DNA of 64,000 bases from Lentisphaerota bacterium (lineage in GTDB: Bacteria; Verrucomicrobiota; Lentisphaeria; Victivallales; Victivallaceae). Within the stretch, counting starts at the first letter, position 1; each line of letters opens with the position of its first letter. The position numbers were made by a program, and so were the translations under genes. Below the pieces are notes generated by a model, which was not told the DNA's origin, made no database searches, and saw only the letters and a list, made by a program, of their open reading frames with translations. The stretch covers positions 62,001-126,000 of the forward strand of contig CP071032.1 of assembly GCA_017134815.1 (NCBI GenBank), written 5' to 3'. This document shows positions 36,195 through 45,070 of the stretch, piece after piece.

Positions 36195-36949
36195 GAAAAT
36201 TGTCGCTTGGGCTGTTGATAACACTGTTTTTCACAACAGCTTTCATAACAACAAGTCCGGTTTTCGGGCAGGATATCAGCTCTCAGGATTTCCTCTACAG
36301 GGTAAGACACCCATCTGCCCGGCGCAGCTGGGCTGAAATGCTTGGCAAGGTCTATCATCGGCGCCGTGGCGCCGATACGATTGAAGCGCCTATGTACCTC
36401 GGTATTCTTTTCAGTCCGGATCGTACTTTAGCGCAAATCGTCATTGACAAACGTCAGGGGTATTATGTCGGGCAGGCGTTTGCTGTCGGCGAAGCCGGAA
36501 CTTCCATTATCCCGCTCAACGATGCTACGAAAAAGGAGCCTTTACTTGGTAAGTTTGGTTTAAGGCCCGAAGACCTCACTATGACTTTTCTCTACTGGAA
36601 AATGCAGAAGGAACTGGAAGGAGACTCCATAAGAGGAGTTGACTGCCGGGTGTTTCTGCTAAAATCAGCAAAAAGTGGTGAGACCGTCAAGGTCTGGATC
36701 AGTACAAAATATTTTTTTCCGCTGAAAGCTCAATGGTATCGCAAAAGTGCTGAAAATTATTTTCGCGCACTTGAGGTCGGATCTTTCAAAAAGAAAAATA
36801 ACTACTGGCTGATCAGTAGACTGGAGCTCTATGGACCGGGCTGGAGAACCAAGGTTGATTTTGACCAGTTTGATGTCGGCAACCCCGAAAAAGGCATTCC
36901 TGAAGGTCTGTTCAAAAAGATTGGAAAAGCTGAAGCGCCCAAAATCTAG
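36191..36949 (+). CDS. LolA-like outer membrane lipoprotein-sorting protein
   Basis: A 252-aa periplasmic protein with a signal peptide (cleavage near VFG-QD). The fold type is indicated by alternating beta strands with YLGILFSPDRTLAQIVIDKRQ, LTMTFLYWKM and VDCRVFLLKS. KVWISTKYFFPLKAQWY and KVDFDQFDVGNPEKGIPEGLF resemble the LolA-like family (PF17131), which carries lipoproteins or lipids across the periplasm. The precise cargo is unknown. It overlaps the lon stop by ATGA. Confidence 0.72.
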   Translation: MRKLSLGLLITLFFTTAFITTSPVFGQDISSQDFLYRVRHPSARRSWAEMLGKVYHRRRGADTIEAPMYLGILFSPDRTLAQIVIDKRQGYYVGQAFAVGEAGTSIIPLNDATKKEPLLGKFGLRPEDLTMTFLYWKMQKELEGDSIRGVDCRVFLLKSAKSGETVKVWISTKYFFPLKAQWYRKSAENYFRALEVGSFKKKNNYWLISRLELYGPGWRTKVDFDQFDVGNPEKGIPEGLFKKIGKAEAPKI

Positions 36950-36957
36950 CCGGCGCT

Positions 36958-37758
36958 TCAATCAACAACAACTTTTTCAATCATTATTACTTTTTGAGGG
37001 TTATTCCTGTCAAATAACAGATTGACCCGGTCATGGTGGCTTAGCTTCTGCTGTGCCATAAAGGCGTCAACTCCATAGGCATTGACTGTCGCCGTGAAGT
37101 AATCACCGTTATACTGGAAGTTCACCATCACTTTGTAGCGGCGCCTGTTGTTAATGCGGGTGCTGGTGGCTTTTACCGCTGTCACCAGTCCGCAGGTGGA
37201 TATTCCATTGGCCAGCAGTTTGATTATGGCGGCTCTTTTCACCAGGCCGTAGATGATAAAAACCAGTCCTAGCAGTGGCAGAATACCGACAACCAGTGAG
37301 CTGTAGCCGAAAGGTGCGGCATTGCAGCCAGTTATGCGGTTAACTGCCGGGTTGTTTTCAATAAACTCGATCTTTACTATCTGTCCTGAGTTCATCTTTT
37401 TGCCAGGAAGATAGCAGAAGCCGGTATAATCTTGGTCTCTATGTTTGAATGCGAAAAAATAGCGATATATAAGGAGCTTATTGCCGCGGCTGCCTTTGGA
37501 CATGTTGGTTTTCTCAATACGGGTGATTTTGCCGGTGACAACCAGTGGTCTGGCAACGTCAAGCTGCACATCCTGCTGCATTTCCAATGGTGACATGAAA
37601 TAAATCAGCGGAATGCTGATGGCAATCATAATAATTCCGACCCAGATTGAACTTGAGACGGTCGTATGGCGAATTGCGGCCCGACGTATTTTGCCAGGTA
37701 TTTTACGCGGAATGCGAGTCTTCAAAAACTCCTGCAACTGTTTCTTTTTAACCGTCAT
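36958..37758 (-). CDS. DUF3592-like membrane protein
   Basis: A 266-aa protein with a basic N-terminus, one hydrophobic helix at about residues 37-54 and another pair at about 150-170. Two beta-rich loops (GKITRIEKTN... and RYKVMVNFQYNGDYF) resemble the DUF3592 family of unknown function. A site GGAGG sits 8 bp before the ATG. It is convergent with the LolA-like gene, with only 8 bp between stops, and lies downstream of the trxA terminator. Confidence 0.65.
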   Translation of the reverse strand: MTVKKKQLQEFLKTRIPRKIPGKIRRAAIRHTTVSSSIWVGIIMIAISIPLIYFMSPLEMQQDVQLDVARPLVVTGKITRIEKTNMSKGSRGNKLLIYRYFFAFKHRDQDYTGFCYLPGKKMNSGQIVKIEFIENNPAVNRITGCNAAPFGYSSLVVGILPLLGLVFIIYGLVKRAAIIKLLANGISTCGLVTAVKATSTRINNRRRYKVMVNFQYNGDYFTATVNAYGVDAFMAQQKLSHHDRVNLLFDRNNPQKVIMIEKVVVD

Positions 37759-37800
37759 CTCCTCAACCTCCGGTTAGTCAGAATGTTGACTGAAATATAG

Positions 37801-37825
37801 AAAAAGGCCGGGAAAAATCCCGGCC
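37801..37825 (-). terminator. intrinsic terminator ending the trp-trxA run
   Basis: A perfect 8-bp GC stem (37806-37813 with 37818-37825) closes on a 4-base loop and is followed by five U on the minus strand, 6 bp past the trxA stop. Confidence 0.92.
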
Positions 37826-37831
37826 GGTAAT

Positions 37832-38146
37832 TTACGCTGATTTGATAGCTTCAAGAAGAGTTGTTTTGTCCTGAATGCCGACCAGTGTCTGTTTGACTTC
37901 ACCGTCTTTCAGCACCAGAATTGTCGGGATATTGCGTACTTTAAACTGTGCTGCCAGATCCTGTTCTTTGTCTACATCGATCTTGCCGACAACAGCTTCA
38001 TCACCGATTTCAGCTGCAACTTGATCCAGAACCGGGCTCAGCATACGGCACGGACCGCACCATGTCGCCCAGAAATCCACCAGAGCGACGCCGGTGGCTG
38101 TTAACTCTTTAAAGTTATCCATTGTGAGGTGTTGAACTTCAGCCAT
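37832..38146 (-). CDS. trxA: thioredoxin
   Basis: Small cytoplasmic disulfide reductase. GGAGG 7 bp before the ATG at 38146 gives a normal 104-aa protein; a longer in-frame extension upstream is not needed. WATWCGPCRML holds the active-site Cys30-Gly-Pro-Cys33, and the cis-Pro lies in VRNIPTILVL. It is 86 bp downstream of trpA, and only a small hairpin without a U tract lies in the gap, so read-through from the trp operon is likely. A weak TTGACT/TTTCAT pair in the gap might add a local promoter. Confidence 0.95.
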   Translation of the reverse strand: MAEVQHLTMDNFKELTATGVALVDFWATWCGPCRMLSPVLDQVAAEIGDEAVVGKIDVDKEQDLAAQFKVRNIPTILVLKDGEVKQTLVGIQDKTTLLEAIKSA

Positions 38147-38232
38147 GATATCCTCCATGAAACGATTTGTGGTTAATGGAGTCAACATAGCCTGAAGGCT
38201 ATTACATTTCAATCAAAGAAAACACATTTAAT

Positions 38233-39033
38233 TTAATTTTGCTTTAATGCTTCAGCGATCTTATTAATATTAGCTGCCGCGCTCGCAATCCCTTTCTGAA
38301 CTTCATCGGCTTTGAGAATACAGCGCATTATGGCGCTGCCAATGACAATACCGTCGCAGTTCGGAGCCAGAGCCGCAGCTTTTTCCGCCGAATCTATGCC
38401 GAACCCGGCGGCAACCGGGACAGTGGCAGTTTCCCTGACGCTGCGTAAATTATCATCAATACCCGCGGCGAACCCGGTTTGTCCGCCGGTTACGCCTTTT
38501 GAAGTGATGCAGTAAATGAAGCCTTCTGCAGCTTCAGCTATAGCTGCGGCACGTTCCGGTGGAGTGGTTGGAGCGATCAGGCTTATCAGGCTCAAGCCGT
38601 GCTTGCGGAGGGTTGGAGTCAGTTCCGCGGTATGCTCAAAAGGCAGGTCGACTATCAACATGCCGTCAATACCGATTTCAGCACATTTTGCGGCAGTTTC
38701 ATCAAGTCCGTTTGCCAGAAGGACGTTGTAATAGGTAAAGAGAATAATCGGGTTATCTGACTTTTTCCTGACATTGGCGGCAACCTGCAGAATCTGTTCC
38801 AGGGTGGTGCCGTTTTCCAGCGCAAGCTGTGAGGCTTCCTGAATTACCGGTCCGTCGGCAGTCGGGTCTGAGAACGGAACTCCCAGCTCAATAATGTCAG
38901 CACCCGCTTCAATCAGCTTAAGTATAAGCGACTCCGTGGTTTCAAGATCCGGGCAGCCTGCTGTTACGTAGGCGATGACAGCTTTGCGATTTTCCTGCTC
39001 GCATATTTCAAAGGTATTTTTTATCCTGTCCAT
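38233..39033 (-). CDS. trpA: tryptophan synthase alpha chain
   Basis: Cleaves indole-3-glycerol phosphate to indole and glyceraldehyde 3-phosphate. The 266-aa TIM barrel has the catalytic Glu in DIIELGVPFSDPTADGPVIQ and Asp in the FSDP segment. The phosphate loop is visible as CITSKGVTGGQ and PVAAGFGIDSAEKA. It is the last trp gene, 2 bp after trpB, and indole is channelled between the two subunits. Confidence 0.97.
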   Translation of the reverse strand: MDRIKNTFEICEQENRKAVIAYVTAGCPDLETTESLILKLIEAGADIIELGVPFSDPTADGPVIQEASQLALENGTTLEQILQVAANVRKKSDNPIILFTYYNVLLANGLDETAAKCAEIGIDGMLIVDLPFEHTAELTPTLRKHGLSLISLIAPTTPPERAAAIAEAAEGFIYCITSKGVTGGQTGFAAGIDDNLRSVRETATVPVAAGFGIDSAEKAAALAPNCDGIVIGSAIMRCILKADEVQKGIASAAANINKIAEALKQN

Positions 39034-39035
39034 GG

Positions 39036-40220
39036 TTATTTCTCCTGTGACTGCTTGAATTCCATTACGCTCTGCATGTCCTTGTCGCCACGTCCTGAAA
39101 GGTTGACGATGATGATCTGATCCGCTGACATTTTCGGAGCCCGCTTAACCGCTTCGGCAATGGCATGGGAGGATTCAAGGGCCGGGATGATTCCTTCTGT
39201 CCGGCATAGCAGGTCGAAAGCGGCAACCGCCTCGCTGTCTTCTATGACAACATATTCCGCACGTTCAATATCTGCCAGGTGACTGTGCTCAGGCCCTACA
39301 CCCGGGTAATCCAGTCCAGCCGATACTGAGTGAGTCGGCACTATCTGCCCGTCATCAGTCTGCAGCAGTTTGGTTTTGCAGCCGTGCAGTACCCCGGTTC
39401 TCCCACCGGTTATACTTGCGGCATGTTCACCGGAATCCAGCCCGGAGCCGCCGGCTTCAACACCGATGAGTTTTACCTTTTCATCATCGACAAATCCGGC
39501 AAAAATCCCCATGGCATTGCTGCCTCCGCCTACGCAGGCAATGACTTCGTCAGGAAGTCTGCTGGTCTTCAGCTTGATCTGACGGCGGGTTTCTTCGCCG
39601 ATTATTGACTGAAAGTGGCGCACCATTTCCGGGTAGGGGTGGGGACCGGCAACAGTGCCGATTACATAAAAAGTGTTGTCAACGGTTTTTATCCAGTTAC
39701 GGATCGCTTCATTCATGGCATCTTTCAAAGTTGATGAACCAGAAGTGACCGCATATATTTTTGCTCCCAGCGCTTCCATGCGCTGGACATTAGGAGCCTG
39801 GCGGCGGACATCTTCAGCTCCCATGAAAACTTCGCATTCCATACCGAACAATGCCGCGACCGTCGCCGTGGCGACTCCGTGCATTCCGGCGCCGGTTTCG
39901 GCAATCAGGCGTTTTTTACCCATATATTTTGCCAGCAGAGCCTGTCCTATGGTATTATTGACTTTATGGGCTCCAGTATGATTCAAATCTTCACGTTTGA
40001 GATAGATTCTTGCTCCACCGCAATGCTCTGACAACCGATGTGCCAGGTAGAGCGGTGAAGGACGGCCGATGTAGTCGCGCAGATATTCCTTGAGCTCAGA
40101 ATTGAAATCAGGATCCTCTTTATATTTTTCATAAGCTTTTTCGAGCTCATGAAGCGCGGGCATCAGCGTCTCAGCAACGTATTGTCCGCCGTATATTCCG
40201 TAAAAACCTTTGTTTTTCAT
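39036..40220 (-). CDS. trpB: tryptophan synthase beta chain
   Basis: PLP enzyme condensing indole and serine to tryptophan. The 394-aa length is normal for TrpB1. The PLP lysine lies in [16 protein letters not shown], preceded by KREDLNHTG; the phosphate loop is [10 protein letters not shown]. The N-terminus [16 protein letters not shown] is typical. Its start overlaps the end of trpF by 4 bp. Confidence 0.98.
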   Translation of the reverse strand: MKNKGFYGIYGGQYVAETLMPALHELEKAYEKYKEDPDFNSELKEYLRDYIGRPSPLYLAHRLSEHCGGARIYLKREDLNHTGAHKVNNTIGQALLAKYMGKKRLIAETGAGMHGVATATVAALFGMECEVFMGAEDVRRQAPNVQRMEALGAKIYAVTSGSSTLKDAMNEAIRNWIKTVDNTFYVIGTVAGPHPYPEMVRHFQSIIGEETRRQIKLKTSRLPDEVIACVGGGSNAMGIFAGFVDDEKVKLIGVEAGGSGLDSGEHAASITGGRTGVLHGCKTKLLQTDDGQIVPTHSVSAGLDYPGVGPEHSHLADIERAEYVVIEDSEAVAAFDLLCRTEGIIPALESSHAIAEAVKRAPKMSADQIIIVNLSGRGDKDMQSVMEFKQSQEK

Positions 40221-40855
40221 AATGTAATTCCTTTAATTTTCTCCATTGTATCAGCCATTCGCGCTATCAACTTCAGGTCTTTAATGCCCGGAGCCTGTTC
40301 GACACCGCTGTTCACGTCAATAGCATAAGGCCTGACCGCTTTTACCGCCTCGATAGCATTTTCAGGGTTGAGGCCGCCAGCCAGGATAACTTTGCGTTTG
40401 GCAGCAACTTTTGCGGCCGCCTGCCAGTTGCACTGCAACCCGGTTCCACCGTGCTTTTGAACAGTCATGGCATCGGCCAGGACAGCGTCTGCAGGGAAAT
40501 TCAGGCTTTCCTTGATTGCATCAGGGTCGTTGAAATTAAATGCCTTCCATACTTTTTCAATACCTATGCTAAAAGCGTCTTCGGCAGTATATGGACCATG
40601 CAGTTGAATAATATCCAGCTTGCAGAATTCGGCAATTCGTTTTATTTGAGTGACGGACTGCTTGACAAAAACTCCTGTTTTTTTGACTCTGTCGGGTAGC
40701 CCAGTGGTTATCTCCGCCACATTTTCCGGTGTGGTATGGCGCGGTGATGATTCGTGAAAGATAAAACCGATAAAATCCGCACCGGCTTCAACCGCAAAAG
40801 CGAGATCCTCACGACGGGTAATTCCGCAGATTTTTAATTTAATATCCATTTTCAA
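40217..40855 (-). CDS. trpF: phosphoribosylanthranilate isomerase
   Basis: Third pathway step, an Amadori rearrangement. The 212-aa barrel starts with [20 protein letters not shown], with the catalytic Cys in KICG. It also has [21 protein letters not shown] and the C-terminal [16 protein letters not shown] with the catalytic Asp. It overlaps both trpC and trpB by 4 bp, so translation is coupled on each side. Confidence 0.96.
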   Translation of the reverse strand: MKMDIKLKICGITRREDLAFAVEAGADFIGFIFHESSPRHTTPENVAEITTGLPDRVKKTGVFVKQSVTQIKRIAEFCKLDIIQLHGPYTAEDAFSIGIEKVWKAFNFNDPDAIKESLNFPADAVLADAMTVQKHGGTGLQCNWQAAAKVAAKRKVILAGGLNPENAIEAVKAVRPYAIDVNSGVEQAPGIKDLKLIARMADTMEKIKGITL

Positions 40856-41616
40856 ACTCCAAGCAGCTCCCGCAGCTTTTCTCCCGGGGCAGGCGAATGC
40901 ATCAGAGTTTCACCGATCAGGAAGGCGTTAGCTCCCTCAGCCTGGAGATCAAGCATATCCCGATGGGTGCGAATGCCGCTTTCCGCTACTTTTACCCGGT
41001 CATCGGGGATGTCATTAAGCATTTTTAACGTGAGTTCCAGGTCAACTTTAAATGTCTTGAGATTACGGCAGTTCAGCCCGATAATTCTGGTTCCAGTACT
41101 GACAATAAATTCAAGCTCCTGTAAGGTATGAGCTTCAGCCAGCACTTCAAGTCCAAGGTCGTAAGCGGTTCGCTGCAGACTTAGAAAGACATCCTGAGGC
41201 AGTGCTGATGCTATCAGTAATATGGCGTTGGCTCCAGACTGGACCGCCTCATAAAGCTGATATTCGTCAAAGATGAAATCTTTGCGCAAAATCGGAATTT
41301 GAGTAACGGACCGCGCAGCTCTGAGATACTTCAGTGAACCTTTGAAGAAATATTTTTCGGTTAGCACAGAAAGTGCTGCCGCTCCAGCTGCCGCCAACTC
41401 TGATGCCAGCTCAGCCGGATGAAAGTCCTGGCGGATGACCCCTTTGGACGGCGAGGCTGACTTCAGTTCGGCAATGACATTCAGACCGGGCCTGCTGAGC
41501 GCATCATAAAATAGTTTGCCGTCAGCAGTTTTCCCGTTTAGGTCAATTGGTTTTGTCTGTTTTTTGCTTTCGAGTTCGGTTCGGTTTTTTTCAATTATTA
41601 CTTCAAGGATATTCAT
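40852..41616 (-). CDS. trpC: indole-3-glycerol phosphate synthase
   Basis: Closes the indole ring from CdRP with loss of CO2. The 254-aa protein has VIAELKSASPSKGVI (catalytic Lys), LRKDFIFDEYQLYEA (catalytic Lys), GLNCRNLKTFKVD and VAESGIRTHRDML. It is a stand-alone TrpC, not fused to TrpF as in enterobacteria. It overlaps trpD and trpF by 4 bp each. Confidence 0.97.
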   Translation of the reverse strand: MNILEVIIEKNRTELESKKQTKPIDLNGKTADGKLFYDALSRPGLNVIAELKSASPSKGVIRQDFHPAELASELAAAGAAALSVLTEKYFFKGSLKYLRAARSVTQIPILRKDFIFDEYQLYEAVQSGANAILLIASALPQDVFLSLQRTAYDLGLEVLAEAHTLQELEFIVSTGTRIIGLNCRNLKTFKVDLELTLKMLNDIPDDRVKVAESGIRTHRDMLDLQAEGANAFLIGETLMHSPAPGEKLRELLGV

Positions 41617-42626
41617 GTTTGACTGGCCTCAATGAGTATTTCAAGTTTTCTCAGTGCATTGCCTGAGTCGATAGATTTATATGCCAACTGCAATCCATTC
41701 TGCAGATCTTCAGCTTTTTCACCTGCTACAATAGCCGCGGCGGCGTTAATTGCGACTACTGCTCTTGCTCCATCGTGATCCCTGCCTTCAAGAACATCGA
41801 GAATACGCCGGGCATTGAAGGCCGCGTCTCCGCCGGTAATGGATTGATGCTGAAAAACATCACCCAGCACAATATCCGGCTGCAGCTCATAAGTGGTATA
41901 GCTGTTGTCACGCAGCTCAGTTACTCTGGTTGGCGCACAGCAGGATATTTCATCAAGACCATCCATGCCATGTACAACAAAAGCTCTCCGTGTGCCGAGC
42001 CGCTGCAGCACTGCCGCAAAGAGTTCGGTAAGTTCCGGCGCATATACCCCGATAACCTGTCCGGTAGCCCCAGCTGGATTGGTGAGCGGACCAAGCATGT
42101 TAAAAATGGTACGAATCTGCAATTCACGGCGAATGCCTGCTACCTCTCGCATTGCCGGATGCATTCTGGGAGCAAAAAGAAAACCGATGCCATGTTCCTG
42201 AATACACTGTTCCATGACGACCGGTTCCACATCCAGGTTAAAGTCCATTTCAGCCAGCACATCGGCTGAACCGCATTGACTTGATACACTGCGGTTACCA
42301 TGCTTGGCAACTGTGATTCCGGCTCCGGCCACGACAAAGGCCGCGGCAGTTGAAATGTTAAAGGTGTTCAGCTTATCCCCGCCGGTACCGCAGGTATCCA
42401 CGACTGTACCGGCTCCGGCGTCAATAAACTCAGCGTGGCGACGCATTGTTGAGGCTGCTCCGGCAAGCTCTTCAACAGTCTCGCCTTTGGCACGCAATGC
42501 GGTTAGCAATGCCGCGGTTTGCACCGGTGTGATAATTCCCCGCATGATATTATCCAGCACCTCGGACATGGACTGTTGTGAGAGACTCTTGCCACTTAAC
42601 AGCTTGTTAATAATGTCTTTTACCAT
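41613..42626 (-). CDS. trpD: anthranilate phosphoribosyltransferase
   Basis: Transfers phosphoribosyl from PRPP to anthranilate. The 337-aa protein contains the glycine-rich PRPP loop VDTCGTGGDKLNTFNIST, KHGNRSVSSQCGSADVL, and PRMHPAMREVAGIRRELQIRT with TIFNMLGPLTNPAG. It is separate from TrpG here, with a 1-bp gap between them, and overlaps trpC by 4 bp. Confidence 0.97.
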   Translation of the reverse strand: MVKDIINKLLSGKSLSQQSMSEVLDNIMRGIITPVQTAALLTALRAKGETVEELAGAASTMRRHAEFIDAGAGTVVDTCGTGGDKLNTFNISTAAAFVVAGAGITVAKHGNRSVSSQCGSADVLAEMDFNLDVEPVVMEQCIQEHGIGFLFAPRMHPAMREVAGIRRELQIRTIFNMLGPLTNPAGATGQVIGVYAPELTELFAAVLQRLGTRRAFVVHGMDGLDEISCCAPTRVTELRDNSYTTYELQPDIVLGDVFQHQSITGGDAAFNARRILDVLEGRDHDGARAVVAINAAAAIVAGEKAEDLQNGLQLAYKSIDSGNALRKLEILIEASQT

Positions 42627-42627
42627 A

Positions 42628-43209
42628 CTATACCCCTTTCCCTATTATTTTTACGAAGTTAGCCAGCTGGCGCTTACCGGTTGAGGTCAGTACGGATTCA
42701 GGATGATACTGAATTCCCTCCATCTGGAATTCCTTGTGTCGGATACCCATAATTTCACCGTCATCAGCTGCGCGAGCCGAAATTTCGAAGCAGTCTGGTA
42801 ATGTATTCTCATCCAATGCCAGCGAATGGTACCTGACGACTTTTATTGGCGAAGACAGCCCGGCAAAAATTCCTTTACCATCGTGTTCAACTTCAGAAAT
42901 CTTGCCGTGCATAATCTTTTGTGCCTGCACAACTTTGGCACCGAATGCTTCGCCCATGGCCTGGTGCCCAAGGCATACACCCAGAATTGGAATCTTGCCG
43001 GCTGCCTGTTTTATCAAATCAAGGGTTATTCCGGCATTTTCCGGCCGTCCGGGACCCGGCGAAATTACGATCGCCTCCAACTGCTGTCCAAGTGCTTCCT
43101 CGACGCTTATTTCGTCATTGCGTTTTACCACAACCTGCTGATTCAAACCGTAGAGATACTGTACCAGGTTATATGTAAATGAGTCGTAGTTGTCTATCAT
43201 TAAAATCAT
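42628..43209 (-). CDS. trpG: anthranilate synthase glutamine amidotransferase subunit
   Basis: Supplies ammonia from glutamine to TrpE. The 193-aa class I amidotransferase has the oxyanion loop SPGPGRPENAG, the nucleophile Cys in GVCLGHQAMGEAFG, and the His-Glu pair in GIQYHPESVLT. No second PabA-type gene is visible in the window, so this subunit may serve both anthranilate and aminodeoxychorismate synthases, as in Bacillus (inference). It is 18 bp after trpE. Confidence 0.96.
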   Translation of the reverse strand: MILMIDNYDSFTYNLVQYLYGLNQQVVVKRNDEISVEEALGQQLEAIVISPGPGRPENAGITLDLIKQAAGKIPILGVCLGHQAMGEAFGAKVVQAQKIMHGKISEVEHDGKGIFAGLSSPIKVVRYHSLALDENTLPDCFEISARAADDGEIMGIRHKEFQMEGIQYHPESVLTSTGKRQLANFVKIIGKGV

Positions 43210-43227
43210 TTTACAGCTCCTTTCAGC

Positions 43228-44709
43228 TCAAATATTCAAGCCGTTTGCGGCATATTCCATGGCCCGGAAAAGTGCCGAGGCTTTGTGTTTAGTCTCTTCA
43301 AATTCTTTGACCGGGTCAGAGTCATAAACTATACCGGCCCCTGCCTGTACTGAAACCCGGTTATCGTCAATTTCAAATGTTCGAATAGTAATTGCAGTGT
43401 CCATATCGCCGTTAAAGCTGAAGTAGCCGACCGCCCCGCCGTAGGAATCACGGGATTCAGGTTCCAGCTCTTCAATTATTTCCATAGCTCTGACTTTAGG
43501 AGCTCCGCTTAAAGTACCTGCCGGAAAGGCAGCCTTCAAGGTGGATATCGCATCTTCGCCAGGCTGCATTTCTGCTTCGATTTCAGAAGTCAGGTGCAGC
43601 ACATGCGAATAACGTTCTACTGTCATGAACTGTTTTACATGGACACTGGATGGCGCAGCTATTCTGCCCAGGTCGTTGCGTCCGAGATCAACCAGCATCA
43701 GGTGTTCGGCACGTTCTTTTTCATCCTTCATCAACTCATCGGCCAGACGGCGGTCTTCAACTTCATTGCAGCCGCGCGGCCGGGTTCCGGCAATCGGGCG
43801 CAGAATCGCTTTGTTGCCGGTCTTTCTGACCATTACTTCAGGGGAAGATCCGACCAGCACTTTACCATCGAATTTAATGTAGAACATGTAAGGAGAAGGA
43901 TTGATCAAACGCAGCGCGCGATAAAGCTGCAGCGGGTGAGATTTCAGCTGCCGGCTGAAACGTTGTGAAATTACTACCTGGATTACGTCGCCACGGGTAA
44001 TGTATTCCTTGGCCTGCTTGACCATTTTAATATACTCTTCCTGAGTGACGTTGGAAACGATCTCACTGGATTCACCGGAATTATGGATATTTTCAAAATC
44101 CGGTACTGGCTGCCGCAGGCGCTTTTCAATAGCTTCAATTTCCTGGCAAGCCAGGTTGTAAGCCTCACGAGGAGAAGTTGCTGTTTCCGGTTCTGCACTG
44201 ACAACAATTCGCAGCGTATGTTTGACATTATCGAAAATAATTAATTTCTTGCAAAGCATCAGGCAGGCAGTGCAATTTGGCGGTTGCTTTATTTCGGGGA
44301 GCTTTTCAAATTCACGTACCAGGTTATAGCCGAGCCTGCCGACCAGGCCGCCGCTGAAACCGGGAACGCCGGGCAGGGGGGCTGGTTTGTAGCTGCCGAT
44401 TATTGCTCGAATTGCTTCATGCGGTTTATTTACATCAACAGTTCTGCTGGTATTATCTTTTAAATTTTTTAAAACAGCCTGTTGTTTTTCAATAGTCAGA
44501 ACAGCATCCGGATCAACGCCGATAAATGAGTAGCGTCCGAAGCGCTCTCCGCCCTCGACACTTTCCAGCAGGAACACATTTTCATCCTCGGCAAACCGGC
44601 TTAATACCGATACCGGGGTTTCCAGATCGGCCAGATGCTCGCGGCAAACTGGAATCAGGTTATATTCCTTTGCCAGTTCGCTGAACTCTTTAAAATCAGG
44701 TTTCAACAT
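43228..44709 (-). CDS. trpE: anthranilate synthase component I
   Basis: Makes anthranilate from chorismate. GGAG 6 bp before the ATG at 44709 gives a 493-aa protein. The N-terminal domain has the feedback-binding motif FLLESVEGGERFGRYSF (LLES), so tryptophan inhibition is expected. The catalytic half has GDVIQVVISQRFS, RPIAGTRPRG, LVDLGRNDLGRIA and AGTLSGAPKVRAMEII. It is the first structural gene of trpEGDCFBA and follows two tandem attenuators. Confidence 0.98.
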   Translation of the reverse strand: MLKPDFKEFSELAKEYNLIPVCREHLADLETPVSVLSRFAEDENVFLLESVEGGERFGRYSFIGVDPDAVLTIEKQQAVLKNLKDNTSRTVDVNKPHEAIRAIIGSYKPAPLPGVPGFSGGLVGRLGYNLVREFEKLPEIKQPPNCTACLMLCKKLIIFDNVKHTLRIVVSAEPETATSPREAYNLACQEIEAIEKRLRQPVPDFENIHNSGESSEIVSNVTQEEYIKMVKQAKEYITRGDVIQVVISQRFSRQLKSHPLQLYRALRLINPSPYMFYIKFDGKVLVGSSPEVMVRKTGNKAILRPIAGTRPRGCNEVEDRRLADELMKDEKERAEHLMLVDLGRNDLGRIAAPSSVHVKQFMTVERYSHVLHLTSEIEAEMQPGEDAISTLKAAFPAGTLSGAPKVRAMEIIEELEPESRDSYGGAVGYFSFNGDMDTAITIRTFEIDDNRVSVQAGAGIVYDSDPVKEFEETKHKASALFRAMEYAANGLNI

Positions 44710-44765
44710 TGTGATCTCCATCAAAATTTATATGTTATTTTATGTTTAAATGTCTTAAAATCTAT

Positions 44766-44801
44766 AAAAAAAGCCGCAGACCTTTTCTGGTGGTCCGCGG
44801 C
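44766..44801 (-). terminator. second (trpE-proximal) trp attenuator terminator
   Basis: On the minus strand the 10-bp arms 44801-44792 (GCCGCGGACC) and 44782-44773 (GGTCTGCGGC) enclose a 9-base loop and run into seven U at 44772-44766. It lies 28 bp after the second leader peptide stop and about 57 bp before trpE. GGTCCG in the end of the leader ORF can pair with CGGACC of the first arm as an antiterminator. Confidence 0.9.
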
Positions 44802-44828
44802 TGAAATCTGCACACTGAAGAACAGACG

Positions 44829-44891
44829 TTACGGACCTTGTCCAGAACGCCACCACCAGCCGAAATATTTGTTTGTTGTGTGATTAGTCAT
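44829..44891 (-). CDS. trpL2: second trp leader peptide (three consecutive Trp codons)
   Basis: A 20-codon ORF reading MTNHTTNKYFGWWWRSGQGP, with TGAGGAG 6 bp before its ATG. Codons 12-14 are TGG TGG TGG. It begins just after the first attenuator terminator and ends before a second one, so ribosome stalling for lack of charged tRNA-Trp would control the second hairpin. The gene label is descriptive. Confidence 0.88.
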   Translation of the reverse strand: MTNHTTNKYFGWWWRSGQGP

Positions 44892-44912
44892 TTAAAACTC
44901 CTCAAAGTAAAT

Positions 44913-44949
44913 AAAAAAAAGCGGATTAAACCTTTTAGGTCTAATCCGC
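44913..44949 (-). terminator. first (promoter-proximal) trp attenuator terminator with antiterminator arm
   Basis: On the minus strand 12-bp arms at 44949-44938 (GCGGATTAGACC) and 44932-44921 (GGTTTAATCCGC) close on a 5-base loop and are followed by eight U. A near copy of the second arm, GGTTTAGTCCGC at 44996-44985, can pair instead with the first arm to form the antiterminator. The segments thus form the classical 1-2-3-4 attenuator layout. Confidence 0.93.
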
Positions 44950-44997
44950 CGAAATATTATTAACAGAACAGCACAAGCTATACCGCGGACTAAACCG

Positions 44998-45045
44998 TCA
45001 GCGCAGCCACCACCAGATATTTTTGCTGTTCAAAATCTTTTTCAT
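44998..45045 (-). CDS. trpL: first trp leader peptide (three consecutive Trp codons)
   Basis: A 15-codon ORF reading MKKILNSKNIWWWLR with an AGGA site 5 bp before the ATG. Codons 11-13 are TGG TGG TGG. Its stop codon lies immediately before the antiterminator arm at 44996-44985. A ribosome stalled on the Trp codons would leave that arm free to disrupt the terminator at 44913-44949, and one finishing the peptide would cover it. Confidence 0.92.
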   Translation of the reverse strand: MKKILNSKNIWWWLR

Positions 45046-45070
45046 TATAATCCTGATTAAGTTATAAATA

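Noticed and set aside
41775..42269. Plus-strand open frames inside trpD
   Set aside because: Antisense shadow of a gene with strong TrpD motifs.
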